Source: CAWDBV01 sp963800705
Lineage (GTDB): Bacteria > Actinomycetota > Thermoleophilia > Solirubrobacterales > 70-9
Direction: 5' to 3'
Assembly: GCA_963800705.1 (NCBI GenBank)
Contig: CAWDBV010000006.1
Location: 1-64,000 of the forward strand
DNA length: 64,000 nucleotides
Shown here: piece by piece, positions 1 through 8,022 of the stretch
How the letters are laid out: every line of letters begins with the position of its first letter
Position numbering within the stretch: position 1 is the first letter of the stretch
Notes under the pieces: generated by a model
The model's input: only the letters and a program-made list of their open reading frames with translations
Databases searched by the model: none
Told to the model about the DNA's origin: nothing
Program-made: the position numbers and the translations under genes

Positions 1-164
1 GGCTGTTCACCTGGTGGCCCTACGCGGTGATCGGCGGCTTCGCCCTGCTGCTCGCGCTGCGCGCCTGGTTCCGCTCGTCGACGAGCGAGATCGCCCGCCT
101 GCCGCGCCGCCAGCGGCCCGTGACCGCGACGATCCCGCTCCAGAAGTCCCAGCCGCCTGAGTAG
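1..164 (+). CDS. C-terminal end of a membrane protein (partial)
   Basis: An open frame enters from the left edge (first full codon at position 3) and stops with TAG at 162-164, giving the last 53 residues of a protein. It has one clear hydrophobic segment (about residues 7-19 of the visible part), then a basic Arg-rich stretch and a short Pro/Gln tail, which fits the final transmembrane helix and cytoplasmic tail of a membrane protein. Codon use is high-GC like its neighbours. The fragment is too short to name the family. It ends 9 bases before the convergent beta-helix gene. Confidence 0.6.
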   Translation, partial: LFTWWPYAVIGGFALLLALRAWFRSSTSEIARLPRRQRPVTATIPLQKSQPPE

Positions 165-173
165 CGCCCGCCT

Positions 174-2219
174 CTAGACCGGCAGCTTCGCTGCCTTCTT
201 CTTGCACCTCTTGCGCGCCTTCTTCGACTTCTTTTTCTTGCACTTCTTGAGCGCGGCCTCCTGCAGCCCGCTCGCGCCCGGGGTGCCGCTCGGGGTCGCG
301 CCGCCGCCAGCGGCACCTCCTCCGCCGGGATCAGGCGGAGGCGTCACCTCGTCGTAGTGGACCGTAGCCGTCGAGCAGTCCGAGACCGCGGCCCCGAAAG
401 CCGCGGTGGCGTAGAAGTCGGTCGAGCTGTTGTCGGCGACGGTGACCGTGATTCCGGGGCTGAAGAAGTCGGCGACGGCGGTCGGGGGGCCGATTGCGTT
501 CGTGCAGTCCTCGTCGGTGTAGAGCTGCACGGTGCTCGTCGCCGCGGCGGTGCCCGAGATCTTCGGCGAGTTGTTGTTGGAACCGGAGGCGGGGTCGACC
601 ATGAGGACGGTCGGGGGCGCGGGCGGCAGGGTGGCGCCGAGCTCGAATGCGCCGACGTCGCACGGCGTCCCGGCCGTCTGCGGGCGGCCGAAGCCGCGCT
701 GATCGGTGGGCGGGCAGTCGATGGCTGCGATCTGGTCGATCGCGACGCTGCCGGCGCCGAGCGCCATCGTCTCGGTCGGGCCCCCGTTGTTCGCCAGCGC
801 CCCGAGCATCGGGTCGGTCGCCTGCTCGCCCGGGCAGCCGGTTCCGCCGTCCGGATAGCTCAGGTTGCCGCCGCCGTCGATCGGCGACCCGCCGCAGTTG
901 CTGTTGGTGACGTTTGCCGGGTTGCGCGTGTTCGACACGACGAGGGTGTTCTCGAGCGTGGCCGGACCCTCGATTCCGCCGCCGGAGAGGCCGGCCTGGT
1001 TCAAGGCCACGGTCGCGTTTGTGATCGTCGTCCCGGCGGCGAACGCCTTTATCCCGCCGCCGGTGCCTCCCACGGCGGTTGTGTTCGAAGCCACGGTCAC
1101 GTTGGTGAGGTTGGTCGTCGAGGAGACGGCGATCCCGCCGCCGCCCGCGACGGAGATGGGACCCCCCGTGCCGGTCTGGTTGCCGTTCACGGTCGAGGCG
1201 GTCATCGTCAGGGTGCCGCCGCTGGCGACCCCGCCGCCGACGCCACCCGAAGCGGTAAAGGGAAACCCGGACCCGCCGTTCCCGGCATAGTTGCCGCTGA
1301 TCGTCGAGCGGCTGATCGCCGCGGTGCCGCCGTTGTTGTGGATTCCGCCGCCGTCGCGGCCGGAGCCGCCGGAGGCACCGAAGAAACCACCGGTGCCGCC
1401 GCTGCCGCCGTTGCCGCCCTGGTTGCCGTCCAGGGTCGAGCCGGTGACGGTGAGCGTGCCGGTGGCGCCGTTCGAGACTGCACCGCCGAAGCCGCCGGCC
1501 CCGCCGCCGCCCCCGGAGCCGCCGACAGGCATCCCGGTACCGCCGTTGCCGCCGTTGCCGCCCGTGCCGCTGTCGTTGTTGCTCAAGGTCGAGGCCGTGA
1601 TCGTCAGGGCGCCGCTGTTCGAGATCGCGCCGCCCGCGCCGCCGGCGCCACCGGCGCCACCGGCGCCACCGGGGCCCATCCCGCCGTTCGCGCCGTTGAC
1701 TCCCGCCCCACCACTGCCGGCGGCGTTGCCGCTCATCGTGACGTCCCTGAGGCGCAGCGTGGCGGCGTTGAGGATGCCGCCGCCGTTCTGACCCGGGCTG
1801 CCAGCGGCTCCGGCCCCGACGCCGGCGGCGCCGTCCGGGGCGTTGCCACCGCTGATCGTCAGGTCTTTGATCCTCACGGTCACGCCCGGGACCGTGAAGC
1901 CGATGTTGAAGACGCGGCTCGTCGCCGAGCCGGTGATCGTGTTCGAGCCGGCGCCCTGGCCGGTGATCGTCAGGTTCTTATCGATCGCGATCTCGGTCGC
2001 GAGGGCCGGGTCGAGGCTGCCGCCGATCTCGACGGTGTCCCCGGGAGCGGCGGCGGCTATCTGGTCGCGAAGCGTCCCCGGACCACTGTCACCGTTGACG
2101 GTGACGTTTAGCGTCGCCGCGGAGGCGGGAATCGCGAAGACAAGCACCGCGACCGCGGCGAGCAGCAGCGACGGGAAGATCCGCCGACTCAAGATTCCAC
2201 GCACCTCTCCTGTCCTCAC
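174..2219 (-). CDS. Secreted parallel beta-helix (right-handed) repeat protein with polybasic Cys tail
   Basis: About 681 residues. An N-terminal signal peptide (hydrophobic core near residues 18-33, ending PASAA) is followed by many degenerate repeats rich in Gly, Asn, Thr and Ser (for example TMSGNAAGSGG, STLSNNDSGTGG), the ladder expected of a right-handed beta-helix. Such folds bind or cleave polysaccharides, but no catalytic lyase motif was recognised. The region near residues 470-550 resembles the 'choice-of-anchor Q' end of such proteins (DPMLGALANNGGP, DQRGFGRP). The C-terminus has two cysteines 12 positions apart (codons 240-242 and 204-206) in a Lys/Arg-rich tail. The GTG at 2219 is used; GTG at 2204 is an alternative. 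Likely surface exposed; function unknown. Confidence 0.8.
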   Translation of the reverse strand: MRTGEVRGILSRRIFPSLLLAAVAVLVFAIPASAATLNVTVNGDSGPGTLRDQIAAAAPGDTVEIGGSLDPALATEIAIDKNLTITGQGAGSNTITGSATSRVFNIGFTVPGVTVRIKDLTISGGNAPDGAAGVGAGAAGSPGQNGGGILNAATLRLRDVTMSGNAAGSGGAGVNGANGGMGPGGAGGAGGAGGAGGAISNSGALTITASTLSNNDSGTGGNGGNGGTGMPVGGSGGGGGAGGFGGAVSNGATGTLTVTGSTLDGNQGGNGGSGGTGGFFGASGGSGRDGGGIHNNGGTAAISRSTISGNYAGNGGSGFPFTASGGVGGGVASGGTLTMTASTVNGNQTGTGGPISVAGGGGIAVSSTTNLTNVTVASNTTAVGGTGGGIKAFAAGTTITNATVALNQAGLSGGGIEGPATLENTLVVSNTRNPANVTNSNCGGSPIDGGGNLSYPDGGTGCPGEQATDPMLGALANNGGPTETMALGAGSVAIDQIAAIDCPPTDQRGFGRPQTAGTPCDVGAFELGATLPPAPPTVLMVDPASGSNNNSPKISGTAAATSTVQLYTDEDCTNAIGPPTAVADFFSPGITVTVADNSSTDFYATAAFGAAVSDCSTATVHYDEVTPPPDPGGGGAAGGGATPSGTPGASGLQEAALKKCKKKKSKKARKRCKKKAAKLPV

Positions 2220-2254
2220 AACCGATCTCCCAACAGATCGTTGACTCCGATGAC

Positions 2255-2276
2255 ACTACTCCTTTTTTGGAGGAGT
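2255..2276 (-). terminator. Weak hairpin between the CBS gene and the beta-helix gene
   Basis: An 8-base stem with one mismatch encloses a loop of six T (six A on the minus strand) just after the CBS-protein stop codon. There is no U-run after the stem, so it could be a weak terminator or chance. Confidence 0.25.
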
Positions 2277-2286
2277 GCGCGCGACG

Positions 2287-2688
2287 CTAAGGAGGTGTCA
2301 CCGAGACCGTCGCGCCGGCGGTCGTCCAGACGCGGACGATGTCGCGCATCGAGAGCACGCCGACCAGCTCGCCGCCCTCGACGATGACGAGGTGGCGGAC
2401 GTTGCGCGAGGTCATCTCGCTCGCGGCGCGCTCGAGGCTCCAGTCGGGGGTCGCCGAGATCACGCTGTCCGACATGTGGTCGCCCACGGTCTCCTTGTCG
2501 GGATCCTCGCCGGCGCCGATCGAGTAGAGGATGTCGCGCTCGGTGATGATCCTCGGGCCGGGCGTCTCGTCGTCGTAGACGATCGCGGCGCCGGTTCCCT
2601 TCTCGGCCATCTTCTCCGCGGTCTGGCGCAGCGTGTGGGAGGGCCCAACCGCGAGCACGATGCTCGACATGCCCTCGCGTACTTCCAT
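2287..2688 (-). CDS. CBS-domain pair protein
   Basis: 133 residues with two tandem CBS motifs. The first covers about residues 5-60 (VREGMSS ... GTGAAIVYDDETPGPRIITERDIL) and the second about 70-125 (MSDSVISATPDWSLERAASEMTSRNVRHLVI ... GVLSMRDIVR). Standalone CBS pairs usually bind adenine nucleotides and act as energy or redox sensors. The ATG at 2688 is chosen because GGAAGGAG sits 6-8 bases upstream on the minus strand; a TTG 18 bases further up (2706) would put that Shine-Dalgarno inside the gene. It is divergent from the cytochrome c gene across an 82-base gap. Confidence 0.88.
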   Translation of the reverse strand: MEVREGMSSIVLAVGPSHTLRQTAEKMAEKGTGAAIVYDDETPGPRIITERDILYSIGAGEDPDKETVGDHMSDSVISATPDWSLERAASEMTSRNVRHLVIVEGGELVGVLSMRDIVRVWTTAGATVSVTPP

Positions 2689-2770
2689 CAGCTTCTCTCC
2701 TTCCAAGTGACCATCGGCTCAAGCTTATCGCCGGATACGGCAGTCCTGCGCGCGGAATAGGATTCTGCGC

Positions 2771-3445
2771 GTGCTTCGAGCGCTAACGGCAGTAGCGGTC
2801 CTCGCGGGTGTCGCCCTGATCAGCGGGTGCGACCTGCAGGAGGACGCCGATCTCGAGCAGGGCCGGATGCTGTTCCAGCAGAAGTGCGGCACCTGCCACG
2901 CGCTCGCCGAGGCCGGTACCCAGGCCGACATCGGCCCCGACCTCGATGCGGCGTTCGCCCAGTCGCGCGCCGACGGCGAGGACGCCGACACCTTCGAGGG
3001 AGTGGTCGCGGCGCAGATCGAGAACCCTCGCCCGGCGCCGCCCGAGGACGTCGACGTCTACATGCCCGCCAACCTGGTCGAGGGCGAGGACGTCGACGCG
3101 GTCTCCGGCTACGTCGCCAGCGTCGCCGGGATCCCAGGCATCAAGCCGCCGCAGCTGCCGCCGCCCGAGCTGTTCGCCGAGCAGTGCGGCATCTGCCACA
3201 CGCTCGCCGCGGCGGGCTCGAGCTCGACCACCGGCCCGAACCTCGACGACGTGCTCGCCGGGCAGTCGCCGGAGGAGATCATGGAGTCGATCGTCTCCCC
3301 CGACGCCAAGATCTCCGCCGGCTTCGGCCCGGGAATCATGCCGAGCACCTTCGGCCAGACCCTCACCCCGCAGGACATCAAGGGGCTGACCGACTACCTC
3401 TCAGGGGGCGGCAGCGGGGGCAGCGGCGGAGGCGGCGGCCAGTAG
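2771..3445 (+). CDS. Diheme c-type cytochrome lipoprotein
   Basis: 224 residues starting at GTG. A lipoprotein signal ends at LISGC (Cys20), so the protein should be anchored on the outer face of the membrane. Two class-I cytochrome c domains follow: CGTCH at residues 39-43 and CGICH at 139-143, each followed by candidate Met ligands (VYMPAN near 98; GIMPST near 187). A Gly/Ser-rich tail ends the protein. It converges on the cytochrome oxidase operon (4-base gap). Because subunit II here has no fused cytochrome c domain, this protein is a good candidate electron donor for the oxidase; that link is inference from position. Confidence 0.9.
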   Translation: MLRALTAVAVLAGVALISGCDLQEDADLEQGRMLFQQKCGTCHALAEAGTQADIGPDLDAAFAQSRADGEDADTFEGVVAAQIENPRPAPPEDVDVYMPANLVEGEDVDAVSGYVASVAGIPGIKPPQLPPPELFAEQCGICHTLAAAGSSSTTGPNLDDVLAGQSPEEIMESIVSPDAKISAGFGPGIMPSTFGQTLTPQDIKGLTDYLSGGGSGGSGGGGGQ

Positions 3446-3449
3446 CCGC

Positions 3450-3659
3450 TCAGCGGTCCTGCTCGGGCCGTTGCGAGATCGCCTCCCTGATCCAGACCCA
3501 GGCGTAGTAGAGCCCGACCGCGGCGAGCACGAGCCCGACCACGGCCGCTGCTCGCCCGCCGGCGATCAGCGAGGTGATCCCGACCGCGAGCGCGGCACCC
3601 ATGAACATGACCAGGATCCGAAAGGCATCCTGCTCGCGCTTGAACGGGTTCCGTTTCAG
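3450..3659 (-). CDS. Small two-helix membrane protein, last gene of the cox operon
   Basis: About 69 residues with two transmembrane helices (ILVMFMGAALAVGITSLIA and VVGLVLAAVGLYYAWVWI) after a short basic N-terminus (KRNPFKREQDAF). It lies just after the subunit III stop codon. No ATG, GTG or TTG exists between that stop and the first helix; the in-frame alternatives are an ATG at 3707 or TTG at 3692 inside ctaE, or a CTG at 3659 four bases after the ctaE stop. The CTG is chosen because it gives a natural basic start and this window shows other CTG starts. It could be a small oxidase subunit (subunit IV-like), but sequence alone does not show this. Confidence 0.6.
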   Translation of the reverse strand: MKRNPFKREQDAFRILVMFMGAALAVGITSLIAGGRAAAVVGLVLAAVGLYYAWVWIREAISQRPEQDR

Positions 3660-3663
3660 GCGC

Positions 3664-4287
3664 CTAGAGGACGTAGACCGTCGTGAACACAATGATCCAC
3701 ATGACATCGACGAAGTGCCAGTAGATGCCCGGCATCTCGACGCCGAGGTGCGCCTTGGAGTCGGGGCCGAAGTGGCCGCGGAAGGCGCGGATCGAGGCGA
3801 AGCTGAGCAGCGTCAGCCCGACGAAGACGTGGGCGCCGTGCAGGCCGGTGAGGCCGTAGAAGATCGAGCCGAAGGCGCCGTCGCGGGCGCTGAAGCCGAG
3901 GTGGATGTACTCGTTGATCTGGATGAAGAGGAACGTCGCGCCGAGCAGCAGGGTCGAGACCAGCCCGAGCTTCAGCCCGAGCCGGTTGCCGCGCTTCACC
4001 GATTCGAGCGCCCAGTGGATCGTGAAGCTCGACGAGACCAGGATCAGGGTGTTGACGAAGGCGACCGAGACCGGGAGCTCGAAGCCGTCCGGCGGCCAGG
4101 GCCCCTCGTTGGCGACGACGCGGATGAAGAAGTAGGAGGCGAAGAACGCCCCGAACAGCATCGCCTCGGTGATGATGAAGAGCAGGACGCCGAGCGTCTG
4201 CCGGTCGATGCGAGAGCTCTGGTTCGCCTCCGGCGGGCCGTGGTGCTCGTGCTCGGCGTGGCCGACCGCTGCGGTTGCGCTCTCCAT
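3664..4287 (-). CDS. ctaE: Cytochrome c oxidase subunit III
   Basis: 207 residues and about five transmembrane helices, matching the short actinobacterial form. Typical COX3 segments are visible: LLFIITEAMLFGAFFASYFF, then LGATFLFIQINEYIHL, GLHGAHVFVGL (the conserved HGxHV) and HFVDVMWIIVFTTVYVL at the C-terminus. It has no metal centres of its own and stabilises subunit I and its proton and oxygen paths. Its ATG overlaps the TGA of the preceding Usp-like gene (ATGA at 4285-4289 on the minus strand), so the two should be translationally coupled. Confidence 0.96.
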   Translation of the reverse strand: MESATAAVGHAEHEHHGPPEANQSSRIDRQTLGVLLFIITEAMLFGAFFASYFFIRVVANEGPWPPDGFELPVSVAFVNTLILVSSSFTIHWALESVKRGNRLGLKLGLVSTLLLGATFLFIQINEYIHLGFSARDGAFGSIFYGLTGLHGAHVFVGLTLLSFASIRAFRGHFGPDSKAHLGVEMPGIYWHFVDVMWIIVFTTVYVL

Positions 4288-5294
4288 CAGCTCGCCACCG
4301 CCCCCTCGGCCTTCTCGGCCGGCGTCGACGCGCCGTCACCGGCCTCGATGTGCTCGATCGGCTTGTCGGTGATCTCCTCGACCTTCTCGATCAGGCCTTC
4401 CTCGAGCCACTTCGACTGCTGGCCCTTCAGGGTCGAGATCACGATGTCGTCGATCCGGTAGTGCTCGATCGCGTTCTCGATCGCCGGCAAAGGCTCCGGG
4501 CTCATCGGCTGCCCGGTGCCGTCGACCTCGTCCCTGTACATCTCGGCGAGGGTCGCCGCCAGGTTGGCGCAGACCTCCTCGCGGGGGATGTCACCGGACT
4601 TGGGACAGATGAACGTGAACCGGTGCTTGCGCTCGCGGGCGCGCTCCTTCAGCCGCGCGATCAGATCCGGGCTATGGACGGTTCGGGTCGCGACGACGAG
4701 CGTGTGGGTGAGGTCCCAGCGCACCGCGTCGTCGTCGACGCGGACCGCGATGTTCTCGACCCGCGCCTCGAACTTGTCGCGAGCCCACTCGACCAGGTCC
4801 TTGCGGGTGAGCCCGAAGCGGGTCTCATAGAGCGCCGAGAGCAGGATGTAGTCGGGGTGCGTGGCGCGCACCGCGTCGTCGATCGCGAGCGGCGGCGAGG
4901 GGTCCATGACCGCGCCCACCGATTCGATCCCGAAGTCGCGCAGCACCGCCTGGGTGACGTCGACGCGGCTCTGGGCGGCGTCGCGCGCCTCGCCCTCGTC
5001 GATGATCTGCCCGACCTCGGGCTGGTTCTGGGGCGCGACGACGGCGAAGTAGTCGGCGCCGGCGTCGGCGAGCTCACGGGCAGCGGTGAGCAGCTTTCGC
5101 CCGCCGGCGACCTCGTTCAGGAAGATCAGCACCCGCTTGACGCCCTCGCGAGAGGGGGTCGGGGTCGGGTCGCCGCTCGAGGCCGGCTCGCGCGCCATCG
5201 AGACCTCGGACGCGTGCTCGGGCGGGGTGCCGGCATCGGTGATCGCCGCGGCGTCCTGCTCGGGCAGCTCGGGGGCCTTCAGCTCGTCGCTCAC
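4287..5294 (-). CDS. Tandem Usp-like (universal stress fold) protein inside the cox operon
   Basis: 335 residues. After a Pro/Ala/Glu-rich leader (about 1-50), two alpha/beta modules are visible: one from KRVLIFLNEVAGG to about residue 155, containing VMDPSPPLAIDDAVRATHPDYILLS, and a second from NIAVRVDDDAVRWDLTHTLVVATRTV to about 310, containing IENAIEHYRIDDIVISTLKG. The strand/loop order and the D-I-V-I-S-T style strand end resemble UspA folds, though the ATP-binding G-x2-G-x9-G-S is not clear. The GTG start overlaps the ctaD stop (GTGA) and its TGA overlaps the ctaE start, so it is fully embedded in the oxidase operon. It might be an assembly or regulatory factor; function unknown. Confidence 0.8.
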   Translation of the reverse strand: MSDELKAPELPEQDAAAITDAGTPPEHASEVSMAREPASSGDPTPTPSREGVKRVLIFLNEVAGGRKLLTAARELADAGADYFAVVAPQNQPEVGQIIDEGEARDAAQSRVDVTQAVLRDFGIESVGAVMDPSPPLAIDDAVRATHPDYILLSALYETRFGLTRKDLVEWARDKFEARVENIAVRVDDDAVRWDLTHTLVVATRTVHSPDLIARLKERARERKHRFTFICPKSGDIPREEVCANLAATLAEMYRDEVDGTGQPMSPEPLPAIENAIEHYRIDDIVISTLKGQQSKWLEEGLIEKVEEITDKPIEHIEAGDGASTPAEKAEGAVAS

Positions 5295-7198
5295 GTCGGC
5301 GCCCCCACTCCGGCCTTCTCGGGCTGCTTCACCTCGGCCTCCTCGCCGGCCATGATCGCGTGCCTGGCGCCGGGCACGCCGAACTCGTAGGGCCCGCCGA
5401 CGACGCGCGGGATCTCGTCGAAGTTGAAGATCGGGGGCGGCGAGCTGACCTGCCACTCGATCGTCTTCGCGCGCCACGGATTCGACGTCGCGCGCGGCCC
5501 CCACTTCCAGCTCACCACCATGTTGTAGAGGAAGACGAGCTGCGCGGCCCCGAGCATGAACGAAGCCACGGTGATGATCAGGTTCCAATCGCCGAACTGA
5601 GCCGAGTAGTCGGCGACCCGGCGCGGCATCCCCTCCATCCCGATCCAGTGCATCGGGATGAAGGTGCCGAGCATCCCGACCAGGGTGAGGTAGAAGTGAA
5701 CGCGGCCGAGCTTCTCGTCGTACATACGGCCGGTCATCTTCGGGAACCAGTGGTAGATGCCGGCGAAGATCGTGAACACCGAGCCGCCGAAGAGCACGAA
5801 GTGGATGTGGGCGACGATGAAGTAGGTGTCGGAGACGTGGATGTCGATCGGAATCATCCCGAGCATCACGCCGGATATGCCGCCGATCGTGAACGTGACG
5901 ATGAAGCCGAGCGCGAAAAGCATCGCGGTCGAGCGCAGGTGTAAGACGGATTGGAACAGCGTCGCCAGCCAGGAGAAGATCTTGATCCCGGTCGGGACCG
6001 CGATCAACAGCGTCGTGATCATCATCGGGACCCGCAGCCAGCTGAACATCCCGGCGACGAACATGTGGTGCGCCCAGACCGAGTAGCTGAGCACGACGAT
6101 CCCGATCAGGGCCAGCGCCATAAGGCGGTATCCGAAGATCGGTTTACGGGCGTGGGTAGAGATCACCTCGGAGACGATCCCGAAGCCCGGCAGCATCATG
6201 ATGTAGACGGCCGGGTGCGAGTAGAACCAGAAGATGTGCTGGTAGCTGACCACGTCGCCGCCCATCGCCGCGTTGAAGAAGTTCGTGTGCAGCGCGCGGT
6301 CGAAGAGGACCATGAACTGGACCCCGGCGATGAACGGGGTCGCCGCGACGACCAGCAGCGAGGTCGAGAGGTTGGCCCAGACGAGCAGCGGCAAGCGCCA
6401 GAAGTTCATTCCGGGCGCACGCATGGTGATGATCGTGACCAGGAAGTTGAGCGCAGTCGCCACCGACGAGGCGCCCGCGAACTGCACGCCCAGGTTGAAG
6501 AATGATTGCCCCAGCGGGGCTCCGGTGGATAACGGCGCATAGCCGGTCCAGCCGGCGTCGAAGGCGCCGCCGGGGACGAAGTAGCTGGCGACGAACAAGA
6601 GGCCGGCGATCGGCAGCATCCAGAAGCTGAGCGCGTTGAGGCGCGGGAACGCCATGTCGGGCGCGCCGATCATCAACGGCAGGACGTAGTTGGCGATCCC
6701 GGCGAAGACCGGGATCACGAAGACGAAGATCATCAGCGCCGCGTGGGTCGAGAAGAGCCCGTTGAAGGTGCTCGGGTCGACGATCTGGGTGCCGGGCTGG
6801 GCGAGCTCGGCACGCATGATCATCGCCAGCAAGCCGCCGAGGAAGAAAAAGAAGAAGGTCGTGACGATGTACTGGATCCCGATCACCTTGTGATCGGTGT
6901 TGAAGCTGAAGTAGTCCTTCCAGCTCGTGGCGCCGTGCTGGGAGTGGTCCTCTGGCACGGTCGGCGCTCCGGATGCCCAGCGGAACCAGTAGTCGAAGCC
7001 CCCGATCCCGATCAGGAAGCCGAGCGGCCCGGTGATCGCGGGCACGATCACGTGCGGGTAGCCGGTCTGCTCGGTCTGGTAGAGCGGTAGCCCGGAGAGC
7101 TCGCGCAGCAGGATCACGAGCCCGAACCCGAAGGCGCTGCCGATGACGAACCCGAGTCCGCCCCGGATCAGGCCCGGCCGTTTGAGTGCGCCTACCAT
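5291..7198 (-). CDS. ctaD: Cytochrome c oxidase subunit I (A2-type heme-copper oxidase)
   Basis: 635 residues. The first ~90 residues are an extension with two extra helices; the core starts near FNTDHKVIGIQY (99-110). Ligands are visible: His152 in STHAALMIF, the Tyr-Ser-His-Pro-Ala-Val-Tyr segment at 326-332 (CuB His328 cross-linked to Tyr332 by family knowledge), His-His 377-378, and His464/His466 in VAHIHFVLF. The D-channel Glu of A1 enzymes is replaced by Ala330, and the Tyr-Ser pair marks subfamily A2, like the caa3 oxidases of Thermus and Rhodothermus. ATG at 7198 is used because it follows the ctaC stop; earlier in-frame starts lie within ctaC. Confidence 0.97.
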   Translation of the reverse strand: MVGALKRPGLIRGGLGFVIGSAFGFGLVILLRELSGLPLYQTEQTGYPHVIVPAITGPLGFLIGIGGFDYWFRWASGAPTVPEDHSQHGATSWKDYFSFNTDHKVIGIQYIVTTFFFFFLGGLLAMIMRAELAQPGTQIVDPSTFNGLFSTHAALMIFVFVIPVFAGIANYVLPLMIGAPDMAFPRLNALSFWMLPIAGLLFVASYFVPGGAFDAGWTGYAPLSTGAPLGQSFFNLGVQFAGASSVATALNFLVTIITMRAPGMNFWRLPLLVWANLSTSLLVVAATPFIAGVQFMVLFDRALHTNFFNAAMGGDVVSYQHIFWFYSHPAVYIMMLPGFGIVSEVISTHARKPIFGYRLMALALIGIVVLSYSVWAHHMFVAGMFSWLRVPMMITTLLIAVPTGIKIFSWLATLFQSVLHLRSTAMLFALGFIVTFTIGGISGVMLGMIPIDIHVSDTYFIVAHIHFVLFGGSVFTIFAGIYHWFPKMTGRMYDEKLGRVHFYLTLVGMLGTFIPMHWIGMEGMPRRVADYSAQFGDWNLIITVASFMLGAAQLVFLYNMVVSWKWGPRATSNPWRAKTIEWQVSSPPPIFNFDEIPRVVGGPYEFGVPGARHAIMAGEEAEVKQPEKAGVGAPT

Positions 7199-7205
7199 CG
7201 GACCA

Positions 7206-8006
7206 TTATCCCGTCTCCTCGGGCGCGGCCGCGTCCGCGGGCGCGGCGCCGCCGGCCGGTGGCGCTCCACCGGCCGGAGCCGCGGCGGGCTCGGGCGGGG
7301 GCTGCTTGGCGGCCCAGGCGTTGAACTCGGCCTCGGACTCGACGACCACCTTCGCCCTCATCGTCGAGTGGCCGAACCCGCAAAGCTCTGTGCAGATCAG
7401 CGAGAAGGTGCCCTCCTTGTCGGGGGTGACGATCGCGCGGGTCGTGATCCCCGGGACGTTGTCCTTCTTGATTCGCCACTCGGGGACCCAGAACGAGTGG
7501 ATCACGTCGAGGGCGTGGAGCTTGAACTCGATCTGGCGGTCGACCGGGACGTGGAGCTCCTTGGTCTCGATCGCGCCCTGCTCCGGGTACTGGAAGTCCC
7601 ACTCGTACTGCTGCGAGTTGATGTTGATGACCATGCGATCAGAGTCGTATGCCTCGATCTTGTCGAGCACGATCCAGCTGTAGGCGGCGCCGAAGAGCAC
7701 GATCACGGTCGGGATCACCGTCCAGGCAATCTCGAGCCGGGTGTTGCCGTGAACCGGGGCGCCGTCGGACTCGTCGCCGGGTTTCGCGCGCCACTTCAGG
7801 ATCGCGAAGCCGAGCATCACCATCACGATCGCGAACACGAACGAGCTCAGCACGATCATCACGTCGAGCAGCAGGTCGATGTCGTCGGCCGCGGTCGATG
7901 CCTGCTCGCCGTTCCAGTCCGGGATCAGCAGGATCACGGACTGGATCACGGTGAGGAGCAGGATCGCCCCGATCAGTTTTGCGAGCGGAAGTTCCTTGTA
8001 ATCCAT
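7206..8006 (-). CDS. ctaC: Cytochrome c oxidase subunit II
   Basis: 266 residues. Two transmembrane helices (about 10-28 and 46-72) are followed by a periplasm-side cupredoxin domain with the binuclear CuA site: His in VIHSFWVPEW and the cluster CTELCGFGHSTM near residues 206-217. It receives electrons from cytochrome c and passes them to heme a in subunit I. Unlike caa3 enzymes it has no fused cytochrome c (no CxxCH); instead it ends in an Ala/Pro/Gly-rich tail. It lies 7 bases upstream of ctaD and 16 bases downstream of the glycosyltransferase gene. Confidence 0.96.
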   Translation of the reverse strand: MDYKELPLAKLIGAILLLTVIQSVILLIPDWNGEQASTAADDIDLLLDVMIVLSSFVFAIVMVMLGFAILKWRAKPGDESDGAPVHGNTRLEIAWTVIPTVIVLFGAAYSWIVLDKIEAYDSDRMVININSQQYEWDFQYPEQGAIETKELHVPVDRQIEFKLHALDVIHSFWVPEWRIKKDNVPGITTRAIVTPDKEGTFSLICTELCGFGHSTMRAKVVVESEAEFNAWAAKQPPPEPAAAPAGGAPPAGGAAPADAAAPEETG

Positions 8007-8022
8007 TTAGGCGGCGCCGATT

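Noticed and set aside
357..2111. A 584-codon open frame on the plus strand opposite the beta-helix gene
   Set aside because: It is a by-product of high-GC codon use; the translation is Arg/Gly/Ala-rich without domains, while the minus strand encodes a signal peptide and repeats.
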